A stretch of DNA of 64,000 nucleotides, from positions 28,105 through 92,104 of the forward strand of contig JAILLQ010000036.1 of assembly GCA_024693045.1 (NCBI GenBank), written 5' to 3'. Under the pieces are notes generated by a model, which did no database searches, was not told the origin of the DNA, and saw only the letters and a program-made list of their open reading frames with translations. The position numbers and the translations under genes were made by a program. Below, piece after piece: positions 9,172-18,718 of this stretch. Position 1 is the first letter of the stretch. The number at the start of each line of letters is the position of its first letter. This DNA is from Treponema sp. GTDB taxonomy: Bacteria > Spirochaetota > Spirochaetia > Treponematales > Treponemataceae.

Positions 9172-10776
9172 ATGCAGGAAAAATCTGTTTTGATTCTGGG
9201 TGCAGGGCTTATGCAAAAACCTGCAATCCTTTCGGCTAAAAATTTAAATCTCAAATGCTTCGTAGTTGATGCAAATCCAAATGCTGAAGCCATACCTTAT
9301 GCAGATGTTTTTCGCCAGATTGATTTAAAAGACAGGGAAGGAATTTTAGAATTTGCCCGTGAACTTAAAGAAAAGGAAAACCTTTCAGGCATTTTTACAG
9401 CAGGAACAGATTTTTCTGCCAGTGTCTCTTATGCAGCTGAAAAATTGGGGTTTCAGGCACACTCTTTTGAAGCAGCTTTAAACGCAAGTATAAAAAATAG
9501 AATGAGAGAATGTTTTAAAAAAGAGGGAGTTCCTTCTCCTGATTTTTTTACTATTTCCAGAGATAATCTTTCTGCTCAAAGAATGGAATTTATAGTTCAA
9601 AGTTTGTCTTTCCCCTTTGTTGTAAAGCCCGTAGATAATATGGGAGCCCGTGGTTGCAGAATGGTAAGAAACGAAAAGGAAATAAAATCTGCAATAAATG
9701 ATGCTTTTGAAAATTCAAGAAGTAATTCCGCCATTATTGAAGAATACATGGAAGGACCTGAATTTTCGATTGATGCTATAGTTTACGAAGGCAGCGTTAC
9801 AATCACAGGTTTTGCAGACCGTCATATTTATTATCCTCCTTATTTTATAGAAACTGGTCATACAATGCCTACTGCTCTTGGTGACCAGGATAAAAAACTA
9901 GAGCTTATTAAATGTTTTGCCCAGGGAATACATGCTTTAGGGTTAACAAGTGGTGCTGCAAAGGCTGATATAAAATATACTTGCAAAGGTCCTCAGATAG
10001 GAGAAATTGCTGCCCGTCTTTCTGGTGGCTACATGTCAGGTTGGACTTATCCCTATTCTTCGTCTTGCAATTTGACAGAAGAAGCTCTTAAAATTGCTGT
10101 AGGTCAGAAACCAGACTACCTTTTAAAAAATAGATTTCCTCTTCCCCTGAAGAATTTGCCTTTTGAACTTTTTATTTTACCTTCTGAAAATGTAAGTGCA
10201 GAAAGAGCCTGGATATCTATTCCGGGTAAAGTAAAGTCCGTAAATGGCTTTGATAATGCTTCTAAAATTTCAGGAATCAAAAACGTTTTTCCTCGTTCAG
10301 TAAAAGAAGGGGATACAGTGGATTTTCCAAGGAATAATGTTCAAAAGTGTGGAAATGTTATTTCTTTAAATTCAGATTATGAATTAGCCGTTAGCCAGGC
10401 CGAAAAGGCTTGTTCTAAGATTTTAATCAGGTTAGAAGCAAATAACGAGGAAACAGATGCCTTTCTTAATGGAAATTGTCTTGAAAATGAAGAAGGTTTT
10501 CCGCCTTCAGCTTTTTCCCTTTATTCAAAACTTTCCCAAATTGAACTTCCTGAAACAATTGCAGAAAATGAAAGTGTCTTAAAAAATATTTCTGAATCCC
10601 TTGAAAAAGCCCTTCAAAGTGATGAAAAGGACTGGAATTACCTTACCGCTCTTGAAAGTGCCAAAAGATTCGATTTATTGGTTCCTGTGCACAAAGAAAT
10701 GGATGGAAGAAAATTCTGGTCTGCCTTGTTTAAAGGCGGTCTTCAGGCTGCAATTTATATTTCAGATTCAAATTAA
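9172..10776 (+). CDS. ATP-grasp (carboxylate-amine ligase type) protein
   Basis: SVLILGAGLMQKPAILSAKNLNLKCFVVDANPNA; FPFVVKPVDNMGARGCRMV; IIEEYMEGPEFSIDAIVYEG; GEIAARLSGG. Confidence 0.85.
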   Translation: MQEKSVLILGAGLMQKPAILSAKNLNLKCFVVDANPNAEAIPYADVFRQIDLKDREGILEFARELKEKENLSGIFTAGTDFSASVSYAAEKLGFQAHSFEAALNASIKNRMRECFKKEGVPSPDFFTISRDNLSAQRMEFIVQSLSFPFVVKPVDNMGARGCRMVRNEKEIKSAINDAFENSRSNSAIIEEYMEGPEFSIDAIVYEGSVTITGFADRHIYYPPYFIETGHTMPTALGDQDKKLELIKCFAQGIHALGLTSGAAKADIKYTCKGPQIGEIAARLSGGYMSGWTYPYSSSCNLTEEALKIAVGQKPDYLLKNRFPLPLKNLPFELFILPSENVSAERAWISIPGKVKSVNGFDNASKISGIKNVFPRSVKEGDTVDFPRNNVQKCGNVISLNSDYELAVSQAEKACSKILIRLEANNEETDAFLNGNCLENEEGFPPSAFSLYSKLSQIELPETIAENESVLKNISESLEKALQSDEKDWNYLTALESAKRFDLLVPVHKEMDGRKFWSALFKGGLQAAIYISDSN

Positions 10777-10794
10777 AATTCCGAAGATAGAAGT

Positions 10795-11835
10795 ATGAAA
10801 CTTTTGAAAAATTTATTGATTTTCGCTTTGACACTTTTTTTTACACTAAACTTATATGCGGAAAATAATATCTCCCTTATAGATAAAGCATCTGCCAGTG
10901 GAATTGTATTTTACTGGGATAGCCTTTCTCAAACAGGTATTCTTGAAAAAGCTGGTCATCAACTTACTTTCAGAATAGAAGATCCCCTGATGATGCTCGA
11001 TTCCTCTGCTTTAGTTATTGTTGATCCTCCTTCTATGGAAAATGGAGTAGTAAAAGTTTCTTCAGACTTTTTAAGTACTGCAGAACAGTATTTTAAAGAA
11101 AGTGAAGATGGTAACGGATTTAAAATCGGTGCAATTCTCATTGATCCAGGCCATGGCGGAAAAGACCCTGGAGCTGCCGGAAATTTCAAGGTAAACGGAA
11201 AAAACATAAAAGTTCAGGAAAAAGATGTTGTTCTCACAATCGGAAAAAGCCTTTCGGAAAAATTAAAGGCTGCCTATCCGTCAAAACAGATTCTTATGAC
11301 TCGTTCTACAGATGTATTTCTAAAACTAGCCGAAAGAACCGATATCGCAAATAGCGTAAAACTTGCTCCAAACGAAGCAATTATTTATGTTTCAATTCAT
11401 GCAAACGCATCTCTGGATAAAAAGTCGAGCGGCTATGAAGTTTGGTATCTTTCTCCCGGCTACAGGCGAACTGTATTGGATAAGTCACAGACTGAGGAAG
11501 ATAAATCTCTTTTTCCTATCTTAAATTCTATGATGGAAGAAGAGTACACAGCAGAAAGTATTCTTATCGCGAAATTTATAATGGATGGCCTTGCTCCGCA
11601 GATTGGCAAAGATTCAAAAGCCCGCGGAATTAAGGCAGAAGAATGGTTTGTAGTAAAAAATTCCAAAATGCCAAGTGTTTTAATTGAAGTTGGGTTTGTA
11701 ACAAATCAAAAGGAAGCACTTAACTTGAATGATTCTGCTTACTTGAACAGAATATCAACTGGCATATATAATGGCATAAGCGCTTTTGTTACTCATTTCG
11801 AGCGTTCAAGGGGATTTACTTCAAAAAATGACTGA
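10795..11835 (+). CDS. N-acetylmuramoyl-L-alanine amidase (Amidase_3)
   Basis: Signal peptide; ILIDPGHGGKDPGAAG, SIHANAS and VLIEVGFVTNQKE zinc amidase motifs. Confidence 0.93.
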   Translation: MKLLKNLLIFALTLFFTLNLYAENNISLIDKASASGIVFYWDSLSQTGILEKAGHQLTFRIEDPLMMLDSSALVIVDPPSMENGVVKVSSDFLSTAEQYFKESEDGNGFKIGAILIDPGHGGKDPGAAGNFKVNGKNIKVQEKDVVLTIGKSLSEKLKAAYPSKQILMTRSTDVFLKLAERTDIANSVKLAPNEAIIYVSIHANASLDKKSSGYEVWYLSPGYRRTVLDKSQTEEDKSLFPILNSMMEEEYTAESILIAKFIMDGLAPQIGKDSKARGIKAEEWFVVKNSKMPSVLIEVGFVTNQKEALNLNDSAYLNRISTGIYNGISAFVTHFERSRGFTSKND

Positions 11836-12325
11836 TAAACTTCCAAAATTAAAGAACACTTCCTGGATTATTTTACTTATAATTGTTTTCTTTCTTTCAC
11901 TTTCAATGTTTTTCTTTATAAAGGATTTTTCAGGGGTTAGACGCACTTTTGTTTTTCATTCGACAGAAGGTGGAAATTTAAAAATTGAAAATCGTTTTGA
12001 ACCTGTTTTTCCTGCACAGGGAAAAGTAAGAAATTATATTGATGAACTCCTTCTTGGTCCTATTTCTGAGCACTGTAAGCCAGTCTTTGAAAAGGGTACT
12101 AAGGTAGATTATATGATTCTGGAAGGTTCTAAACTTACGGTAAATCTTTCAAAAGAGCTGCTTACCGCAGATGCTTTTTCAACAGATTTTAAGTCTCAGA
12201 TTGAACTGTTTAAGTTAAATATCAAAAAGAATTTTCATGGAATCAAAAATATAGAAATCTATATCGATAAAAAAATTCCATTCGAATCCATTTCTGAAAA
12301 AAATTTAACTGATTCTAACTCTTAA
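11828..12325 (+). CDS. GerMN-domain membrane-anchored protein
   Basis: N-terminal TM helix, then YIDELLLGPISEHCKPVFEKGTKVDYMILEGSKLTVNLSKELL (GerMN-like); overlaps the amidase 3' end. Confidence 0.65.
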   Translation: MTDKLPKLKNTSWIILLIIVFFLSLSMFFFIKDFSGVRRTFVFHSTEGGNLKIENRFEPVFPAQGKVRNYIDELLLGPISEHCKPVFEKGTKVDYMILEGSKLTVNLSKELLTADAFSTDFKSQIELFKLNIKKNFHGIKNIEIYIDKKIPFESISEKNLTDSNS

Positions 12326-12331
12326 AAATCG

Positions 12332-12360
12332 TTGACAAAACAAATCACATAAACGATAAT
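12332..12360 (+). promoter_or_regulatory. sigma70-type promoter of flaA
   Basis: TTGACA - 17 bp - GATAAT, about 50 bp upstream of the flaA start. Confidence 0.8.
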
Positions 12361-12408
12361 ATTAAATATACAAGGCTACATCGAAATCATAAAGAAAGGA
12401 GCTTCTAG

Positions 12409-13497
12409 ATGAAGAGGACTTTTTCAATTTTAGCAGCTGCTATGCTGCTTGCTGGTGTCAGTGCATTTGCAGAACAGGCTACTGTCATCGATTTTACATT
12501 ACTTAGTGCTGACTGTGTTTCGGATGAAAACGGTAATCCACAAGAAAATAGTCGTACAGTAATGGATTTTTCAACAGCTGCTGGTGCTACATTTACTGAA
12601 GATCAGAAAGAACTGATGAAAACTTCACTTGCTCTTCCACAGTGGGAAGTAAGTTTGAACTCATCAGCTCGAACAGTTCAGAGTTTATCACTTTCAACTG
12701 TTGTTGCTGCACCTGTAAAGGAAGATGCAAACGTTCCTTTTGCAGGCAAAGAAGTTATGGGTGTACGCGTAAACTTCCCACAGTGGAACTCTAACGCTTA
12801 CGCTTATGTTAGACCACCATTCGAAATTCCTGCTTACGAACCACTTTCAACAGCAGACGAAAATGGTGTGCGCCAGGAACCAACAGACGAAGAAAAGGCT
12901 AGTGGAAAAACACTTTTCGAAGATGGTTATGGTGTTGTAAAAAATGTTGGAACTGTAAAATCAATCAAAGTAACAACTATGGGTATGAACTATCCAGAAG
13001 GACTTTATGTTCTTCTTAAGGATACAGACGGTGTAGAACGCCGCTACTTCATGGGTTACCTTGGTTTTGACGGTTGGAAAGAACTTGTTTGGAACAACCC
13101 ACAGTATATTACTGAAATCCGTAACCGTGAAATCCGCGTTTACCCAATTTATCCACGTGGTCTTCCATTTGTTAAGTTCACTGGATTCCAGGTAACACGT
13201 GATGCTGCTCATATCGGCGGTGATTATATCGGTTATTTCAAAGATGTATCTATTATCTATGATAAAGCTCTTCTTACTTCAGATCGCGATATCGCTGATG
13301 AAGACCTTTGGGGAATCATCAACAAGAAGGAATCTGCTCGCCAGGCTGGTGAAATGTCACGCTTCGGTGATAAACAGGTTAATCGCTTCCTTGAAAGTGC
13401 TAAGAAAGCTACAGAAGACAGATTTACTTCTAGCTTGAGCGAAGATTCTGATTCTAACGCTCAGTCAACTGGAAGCAGCGCTGCTCAGACTGAATAG
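12409..13497 (+). CDS. flaA: periplasmic flagellar filament outer-layer (sheath) protein FlaA
   Basis: Signal peptide MKRTFSILAAAMLLAGVSAFA; FlaA-like NWNSNAYAYVRPPFEIPAYEP..IKVTTMGMNYPEGLYVLLKD; preceded by AAAGGAG. Confidence 0.88.
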   Translation: MKRTFSILAAAMLLAGVSAFAEQATVIDFTLLSADCVSDENGNPQENSRTVMDFSTAAGATFTEDQKELMKTSLALPQWEVSLNSSARTVQSLSLSTVVAAPVKEDANVPFAGKEVMGVRVNFPQWNSNAYAYVRPPFEIPAYEPLSTADENGVRQEPTDEEKASGKTLFEDGYGVVKNVGTVKSIKVTTMGMNYPEGLYVLLKDTDGVERRYFMGYLGFDGWKELVWNNPQYITEIRNREIRVYPIYPRGLPFVKFTGFQVTRDAAHIGGDYIGYFKDVSIIYDKALLTSDRDIADEDLWGIINKKESARQAGEMSRFGDKQVNRFLESAKKATEDRFTSSLSEDSDSNAQSTGSSAAQTE

Positions 13498-13515
13498 TTT
13501 TAGTTATATCTATAA

Positions 13516-13546
13516 AAAGACCTTCATCTTGAAGGTCTTTTTTTAT
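13516..13546 (+). terminator. Rho-independent terminator of flaA
   Basis: AAAGACCTTC-ATCTT-GAAGGTCTTT followed by a T run. Confidence 0.93.
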
Positions 13547-13591
13547 TTTAAATAAATTGTTATTTATGACTTTTCGGCTTACAATAAACAT

Positions 13592-14857
13592 ATGTCAGAA
13601 AAGAAATCAAATAACATGGATTTTAAAAAAATTCCAGCACGTACAAAAATTCAGAAAACCTATGAATCTTATAAGGACCTGCTGGAAGAAATAATGCTGT
13701 CCATAAAGATAAAACTTGCAGATAATCTAAAACTATCTTCTCAGCCAACTTACAAGGCTAGAATTAAGAGCTTTTCAAGTTATTATAAAAAGGTATTACG
13801 ACAACACCCGGAAGAGGCTGCTACATCAGATTCTCTGGTTTGCCTTACAGATATGATGGGTATTCGTATTATCTGTACTTTTCTTGAAGATATACAAATC
13901 GTATTGGGACAGATAAAAGAAATGTTCAAGGTCGTAGAAGTAGAAGTGAAGGGGGCTGAGCAAAGTTTTAAAGAATTCGGTTATGAATCCGTTCACGTTC
14001 TTGTAAAAATACCAGAAGATTGCCTTCCAAAGAATAGAAAACCAGAATTAGTCTTGCCGGATGAACTTGTTTGCGAAATTCAAATCAGAACTATTTTGCA
14101 GGATGCCTGGGCTGAAGTTGAACATGAGCTCATTTACAAAACTGAATTTACTCCCTTTGATATGCCTTTAAGAAGAAAACTTGCTTCGATGAACGCTTCT
14201 TTAAGCTTAGCTGATATTATTTTTCAGGAAATCAGAGATTATCAAAAGAATCTTCAGTCTGAAATGTCAATGAGAAGAAAATCCTTTTACGAAAAAGCTG
14301 ATGATCTTACCATTGAAGAAAAAACTCTTCATCCAAATGAAATGGTAGAAAGGATAAACCCTTATGTTCAGGGAACTATTGATGAACTCCTTCTTCAGGC
14401 AATTAAGGCCCATAATGCAGGCGATTTGGATAATGCTATTTTAATTTACACAAAAATTATCGATTCCAAACCAACGCCAAACAATGTTGTTTTGTCCGTT
14501 ATTCATAAACACAGGGGTATGGCTTATTTTTCTAAAAATGATTACGAAAATGCCCTTCACGATTTTAGTGAAAGTTTTAATTATGATGAACGCTCTTTCC
14601 GTTCGATATATTACATGGGAATTGTTTATTCTATTCAAAAGGATCATGAAAAAGCCGTCGAATGTTTTTCAAAATCTCTGGAAATCAACGAATACCAAAG
14701 TCATACTTTCTACCGAAGGGCTTTGGCTTATTATGAGTTGCAGCAGTATGAAAATGCGATGAATGATGTAATTGCCGCTCAGAAATTAGGACTTGAAGAA
14801 GCGGGACTTGAAAATCTTCATTCAAAATTAGTTGAAAAATTTGATATGAAGATGTAG
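13592..14857 (+). CDS. RelA/SpoT-domain (p)ppGpp synthetase with C-terminal TPR repeats
   Basis: ARIKSFSSYYKK, CLTDMMGIRI, FGYESVHV, EIQIRTILQDAWAEVEH, then TPR repeats (HKHRGMAYFSKNDYENALHDFSESFNYD..); no HD domain. Confidence 0.88.
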   Translation: MSEKKSNNMDFKKIPARTKIQKTYESYKDLLEEIMLSIKIKLADNLKLSSQPTYKARIKSFSSYYKKVLRQHPEEAATSDSLVCLTDMMGIRIICTFLEDIQIVLGQIKEMFKVVEVEVKGAEQSFKEFGYESVHVLVKIPEDCLPKNRKPELVLPDELVCEIQIRTILQDAWAEVEHELIYKTEFTPFDMPLRRKLASMNASLSLADIIFQEIRDYQKNLQSEMSMRRKSFYEKADDLTIEEKTLHPNEMVERINPYVQGTIDELLLQAIKAHNAGDLDNAILIYTKIIDSKPTPNNVVLSVIHKHRGMAYFSKNDYENALHDFSESFNYDERSFRSIYYMGIVYSIQKDHEKAVECFSKSLEINEYQSHTFYRRALAYYELQQYENAMNDVIAAQKLGLEEAGLENLHSKLVEKFDMKM

Positions 14858-14906
14858 TAAAATCTATTGACTCAAATTATTGAAACTGATATATTCATAT
14901 CAATAT

Positions 14907-14978
14907 GTCTCCTTCGTCTAGTGGTTAGGACATCGGGTTTTCATCCCGACAACAGCAGTTCAATTCTGCTAGGAGATG
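14907..14978 (+). tRNA. tRNA-Glu (TTC)
   Basis: Cloverleaf: GTCTCCT/AGGAGAT acceptor, anticodon loop TTTTCAT, T-arm GCAG-TTCAATT-CTGC; CCA not encoded. Confidence 0.95.
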
Positions 14979-14983
14979 AGATT

Positions 14984-15019
14984 AAATCCCCGATAAATTA
15001 TCGGGGATTATTTTTTTAA
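14984..15019 (+). terminator. Rho-independent terminator after tRNA-Glu
   Basis: AATCCCCGATAA..TTATCGGGGATT then TTTTTTT. Confidence 0.9.
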
Positions 15020-15023
15020 CAGA

Positions 15024-17480
15024 ATGAAAGCAGAAAAGTATTTTACCCAGGAAACAATAGCCTTTATACGCAGCAAAATAAAAGAATCCTCTGACAATGA
15101 AGTCTTTTTTACAGGACAAATAAATGAAAATGGTATAATTTTTTCTGTAAAAGTTGGTGCAAATGGAAACTCTCATTCTGTTCCAGTTAATTTCGAAGAT
15201 GCCAGAAAGGCAGCTGTATTAATACATAACCATCCAAGCGGTCGACTAACTCCGTCTGATGCTGATATATCTGTAGCTTCTCACTTGAGCGAGCAGGGAC
15301 TTGGTTTTTACATAATCGACAATGAGTGTTCTAATTTATACATTGTAGTTGAACCTGTTTTACCTAAAGTTGTAAAGAAGATAAACGAAGAAGAAGCCGG
15401 TCTTTATCTTTCTTCTGGGGGGCCTCTTTCTGAAATATCAGAAAATTATGAAGAAAGACCCGTTCAGATTGAACTTCTGCAGAAAATTGCCCAGGCATTT
15501 AATAAAAATCAACTTGCCGCCTTTGAAGCGGGAACAGGTGTCGGAAAATCCTTTGCTTATTTGATTCCTTCAATAATATGGGCTATTGACAATAAAGAAA
15601 AAGTTGTCGTTTCAACTGGAACTATAAATCTTCAACAGCAGCTCTGTGAAAAGGATATTCCCCTTGCTCAAAAAATAATTGGAAGAAAGATAAAATTTCT
15701 ATTGATGAAGGGCCGACAAAATTTTATTTGCCGAAGACGTTTTGAAGATGCAATTTTACAGAGAGAACTTTTTGACGAAGATAATGAAATTTTTGACAAA
15801 TTAAAAGAATGGGTAAAATCAACTTCTAGTGGAAGTCGTAGTGAGCTACCTTTTTTGCCGCCTGAAAATCTCTGGTCTAGAATTAATTCTGAAAGCGATG
15901 CCTGTCTTGGGATGAGATGTCCTTTTCATGCGGAATGTTTTGTCATGAAAATGCGAAAGGAGGCGGCTGGAGCAGATATACTTGTTGTAAATCATCATCT
16001 TTTGTTCGCTGATATTGAATCCAGAATGCATGGGGTCGGTTACGATGATGCAGCTGTTTTGCCACCTTACAGGCGTATTATTTTTGATGAGGCTCACAGT
16101 ATCGAAAATGCTGCAACAAGTTTCTTTAGTGAAAGTTTTAATCGTTTTAAAATAACAAAACAGTTGAATCAGCTTTACAGAAAAAGGAAAAATTCTGAAA
16201 GTGGTTTTTTGTGTACAATTGCAATTCTTTCTTCAAACGAAGAAAAAGCAATGTCCGCCTATGAACTAGTTAATAATATAAAAAATGATATTTCAAATTT
16301 GGAATTAGCTTCTCTTGATTTGCTTCAGGATGAATACAATTTGCGTTTATATGATGCAAACGCCAGGGCTTTTGGACCGGTAATCACTCTATGTAATACC
16401 CTGGCTCGGGATATAGACAATTTTGTTGCTCTTTGTAGGGAAGTAATGGAAGGAATAGCCGATGAAGACAAAGATATTCCTGCTTTTTTTGAAACTAAGA
16501 TACTTGTAAGGCGTTTGGAAGATTGTGCTCTTTTATTAAAAGATTTTTCCCAGTGGGATGAAAAAAGAGATACTGTATTTTGGATTGCAAAGAAAAGTCT
16601 TTCAAAAGAGCTTTCTAAAGATTCTTCAGATTCTATTTATGTTACATTTACGGAAACACCCCTCGATATTGCTCCTCTTATGGCTCAAGGGGTTTTTGAA
16701 CCTATGGAATCTGTAATTTGCACTTCTGCAACTTTAAAAACAGGAAGGGATTTTTCTTATTGGATGAGAAGAACTGGTTTGTCTTATTCAGAAAGCCAAA
16801 GACTTTCAATCAAGGATTTTCCTTCTCCTTTTCCTTACAATAAAAATATGCTTTTTGCAGTTCCTAGTGACGCACCTTTACCTGAGTCCGGTTATATTTT
16901 TCAGCAATGGATTGAAAATGCCATAGTAAAATTGATTGAAGCTAGTGAAGGTCGAACTTTGGTTTTGTTTACTTCCTATGAATCTTTAAGGAGTGCTTTT
17001 AACGTAGCTTCAAGAAATTTATCAAATTTTTCAGGAGCACTATTACGACAGGGCGCTGATGATAACGCAAGGTTACTTGATAATTTTAGAAAAGATATAA
17101 CGAGTGTGCTTTTTGCAACTGATTCTTTCTGGCAGGGAGTAGATGTCCCGGGAGAAGCCTTAAGTCAGGTTATAATTGTAAAACTGCCTTTTACAGTACC
17201 AAATGATCCTGTTTTTACAGCTAGAGCAGAGGCGATAAAAAATAGGGGAGGAAGTTCTTTTATGGAACTTAGCTTACCCGAAGCTGTTATTAAGTTCAGA
17301 CAAGGCATAGGTAGATTGATGAGAAGAGGCAGTGACAGGGGAAGTGTAGTTGTTCTTGACAGAAGGCTTTATGAAAAGCACTATGGTTCTGTTTTTCTGG
17401 CAAATGTACCCGAATGTAAAAGACTTTATTCACCTCTAGACCAAGTATGTAATGCAGTTTCTGATTTTATATTCAGATAA
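15024..17480 (+). CDS. DinG/XPD-like helicase with N-terminal JAMM/RadC-like domain
   Basis: HNHPSGRLTPSDAD JAMM motif; AGTGVGKSFAYLIPS Walker A; DEAHSIEN; Cys cluster FIC..CLGMRCPFHAEC; RQGIGRLMRR motif VI. Confidence 0.9.
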   Translation: MKAEKYFTQETIAFIRSKIKESSDNEVFFTGQINENGIIFSVKVGANGNSHSVPVNFEDARKAAVLIHNHPSGRLTPSDADISVASHLSEQGLGFYIIDNECSNLYIVVEPVLPKVVKKINEEEAGLYLSSGGPLSEISENYEERPVQIELLQKIAQAFNKNQLAAFEAGTGVGKSFAYLIPSIIWAIDNKEKVVVSTGTINLQQQLCEKDIPLAQKIIGRKIKFLLMKGRQNFICRRRFEDAILQRELFDEDNEIFDKLKEWVKSTSSGSRSELPFLPPENLWSRINSESDACLGMRCPFHAECFVMKMRKEAAGADILVVNHHLLFADIESRMHGVGYDDAAVLPPYRRIIFDEAHSIENAATSFFSESFNRFKITKQLNQLYRKRKNSESGFLCTIAILSSNEEKAMSAYELVNNIKNDISNLELASLDLLQDEYNLRLYDANARAFGPVITLCNTLARDIDNFVALCREVMEGIADEDKDIPAFFETKILVRRLEDCALLLKDFSQWDEKRDTVFWIAKKSLSKELSKDSSDSIYVTFTETPLDIAPLMAQGVFEPMESVICTSATLKTGRDFSYWMRRTGLSYSESQRLSIKDFPSPFPYNKNMLFAVPSDAPLPESGYIFQQWIENAIVKLIEASEGRTLVLFTSYESLRSAFNVASRNLSNFSGALLRQGADDNARLLDNFRKDITSVLFATDSFWQGVDVPGEALSQVIIVKLPFTVPNDPVFTARAEAIKNRGGSSFMELSLPEAVIKFRQGIGRLMRRGSDRGSVVVLDRRLYEKHYGSVFLANVPECKRLYSPLDQVCNAVSDFIFR

Positions 17481-17547
17481 GAAGATTGACAGCGTTTTTT
17501 TTAGATTATAAAATTGAAGACAGAAGTTTTCTTCATTGGAGTTATTT

Positions 17548-18309
17548 GTGTCTAGTTTTATTACTCTTTGCTGTCTTTTTGCATCTGTTATTCCTGCTGC
17601 CTTTTTGAATATCATTGCCTATCCATTAAGTAAAAGATGGTCTTCGGCAATTTCTCAGTACATTGTAAAAGTTCTGGCTCCTAGAGTTTTTGCAATTCTG
17701 AACAGGTATATGGATTTTCACTTTTTCGGTTATAATGAATCGAAAAGCGTTTTGCCTCCTCAATACATAATTATTTCAAATCACCAGAGTCTTTTTGATA
17801 TTCCTTGTTTTATGAAGTTTTTAAAAGAAAGGGAAGTTCGCTTTGTTGCTAAAGATAATCTTAGTCGTCACATTCCTTTAGTTTCAGAAATGTTACGAGT
17901 TCAGCAGCATTGTATGGTACCTCGCAGAGGAAGTCCGATGATTGCGATGAAGGTGATTGAAGATTTTGGAAAGAGAGTTCTTGCTAAAAATCAGATTCCA
18001 ATTCTTTTCCCGGAAGGAACAAGAACAAGAGATGGCAATGTTGGTAAATTTTATTCCGCAGGCTTTAGAAAACTTAATGAATGTACAAAACTTCCTGTTG
18101 TAGCTTGTGCTCTTGATGGCGGTTATCAAATTAGGGATATGAACAGCATAATGACAAATTTGAGAAATGGTTCTTATAGGGTAAAAGTTCTGAAAGTTTT
18201 TGAAAGTCCTAAATCAAAGGAAGAAGAAGTAAGCATCCTTGAAGAAAGCAGATCGCTTATTCAAAAGCAGCTTGAAGAATGGCGCAAGATTCCTGCTTCT
18301 CAGCGATAG
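17548..18309 (+). CDS. plsC: 1-acyl-sn-glycerol-3-phosphate acyltransferase
   Basis: SNHQSLFDIPC (HX4D) and FPEGTRTRDG motifs; GTG start chosen because GGAG lies 7 nt upstream. Confidence 0.88.
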   Translation: MSSFITLCCLFASVIPAAFLNIIAYPLSKRWSSAISQYIVKVLAPRVFAILNRYMDFHFFGYNESKSVLPPQYIIISNHQSLFDIPCFMKFLKEREVRFVAKDNLSRHIPLVSEMLRVQQHCMVPRRGSPMIAMKVIEDFGKRVLAKNQIPILFPEGTRTRDGNVGKFYSAGFRKLNECTKLPVVACALDGGYQIRDMNSIMTNLRNGSYRVKVLKVFESPKSKEEEVSILEESRSLIQKQLEEWRKIPASQR

Positions 18310-18317
18310 TTAAAAGA

Positions 18318-18347
18318 AAAAAGGGTTGAAAATCAACCCTTTTTTCT
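18318..18347 (+). terminator. bidirectional Rho-independent terminator
   Basis: AAAAAAGGGTTGA-AAA-TCAACCCTTTTTT between convergent genes. Confidence 0.9.
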
Positions 18348-18356
18348 TTTAACAGA

Positions 18357-18530
18357 TTATTTGAAATCCTTTGGACGTCTTTCTGTGCGTTTGCATTTAG
18401 AGCATTCAGCAACGTTCTTAAGCTTTCCTGCTTCATACAAAGTTTTCATAACAATTTCGCCTCCACAATCAGGACAAGCGAATTTCTGTGTTGCAACAGT
18501 AGTACGAGAGTTTTTACTAGCTCCGGCCAT
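18357..18530 (-). CDS. 57-aa zinc-ribbon protein (absent from the ORF track)
   Basis: Reverse strand MAGASKNSRTTVATQKFACPDCGGEIVMKTLYEAGKLKNVAECSKCKRTERRPKDFK*; CPDC..CSKC knuckles; GGAGGAA Shine-Dalgarno upstream; ORF below the 60-aa cutoff. Confidence 0.85.
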   Translation of the reverse strand: MAGASKNSRTTVATQKFACPDCGGEIVMKTLYEAGKLKNVAECSKCKRTERRPKDFK

Positions 18531-18657
18531 GGTGTTCCTCCATAAAAGAATAATACGTATTAGGAAATAATATACTGATTATGAAAAGCTTAGTCAATTA
18601 TTGCAAAGTAAGAAGTTTTTACAGTTTTAGAGCCAAGGAATTATTTTCCCCCTACGA

Positions 18658-18686
18658 TTGACAAAAAATACCTGCTTTATTAATAT
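18658..18686 (+). promoter_or_regulatory. sigma70-type promoter of rpsT
   Basis: TTGACA - 17 bp - TAATAT. Confidence 0.82.
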
Positions 18687-18718
18687 ATGGAAAGTTAACT
18701 TTTTTTTGGGGGTCCTCT

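Noticed and set aside
18361-18570. 69-aa plus-strand ORF
   Set aside because: It is the antisense of the 57-aa zinc-ribbon CDS, which has a better Shine-Dalgarno and Cys motifs
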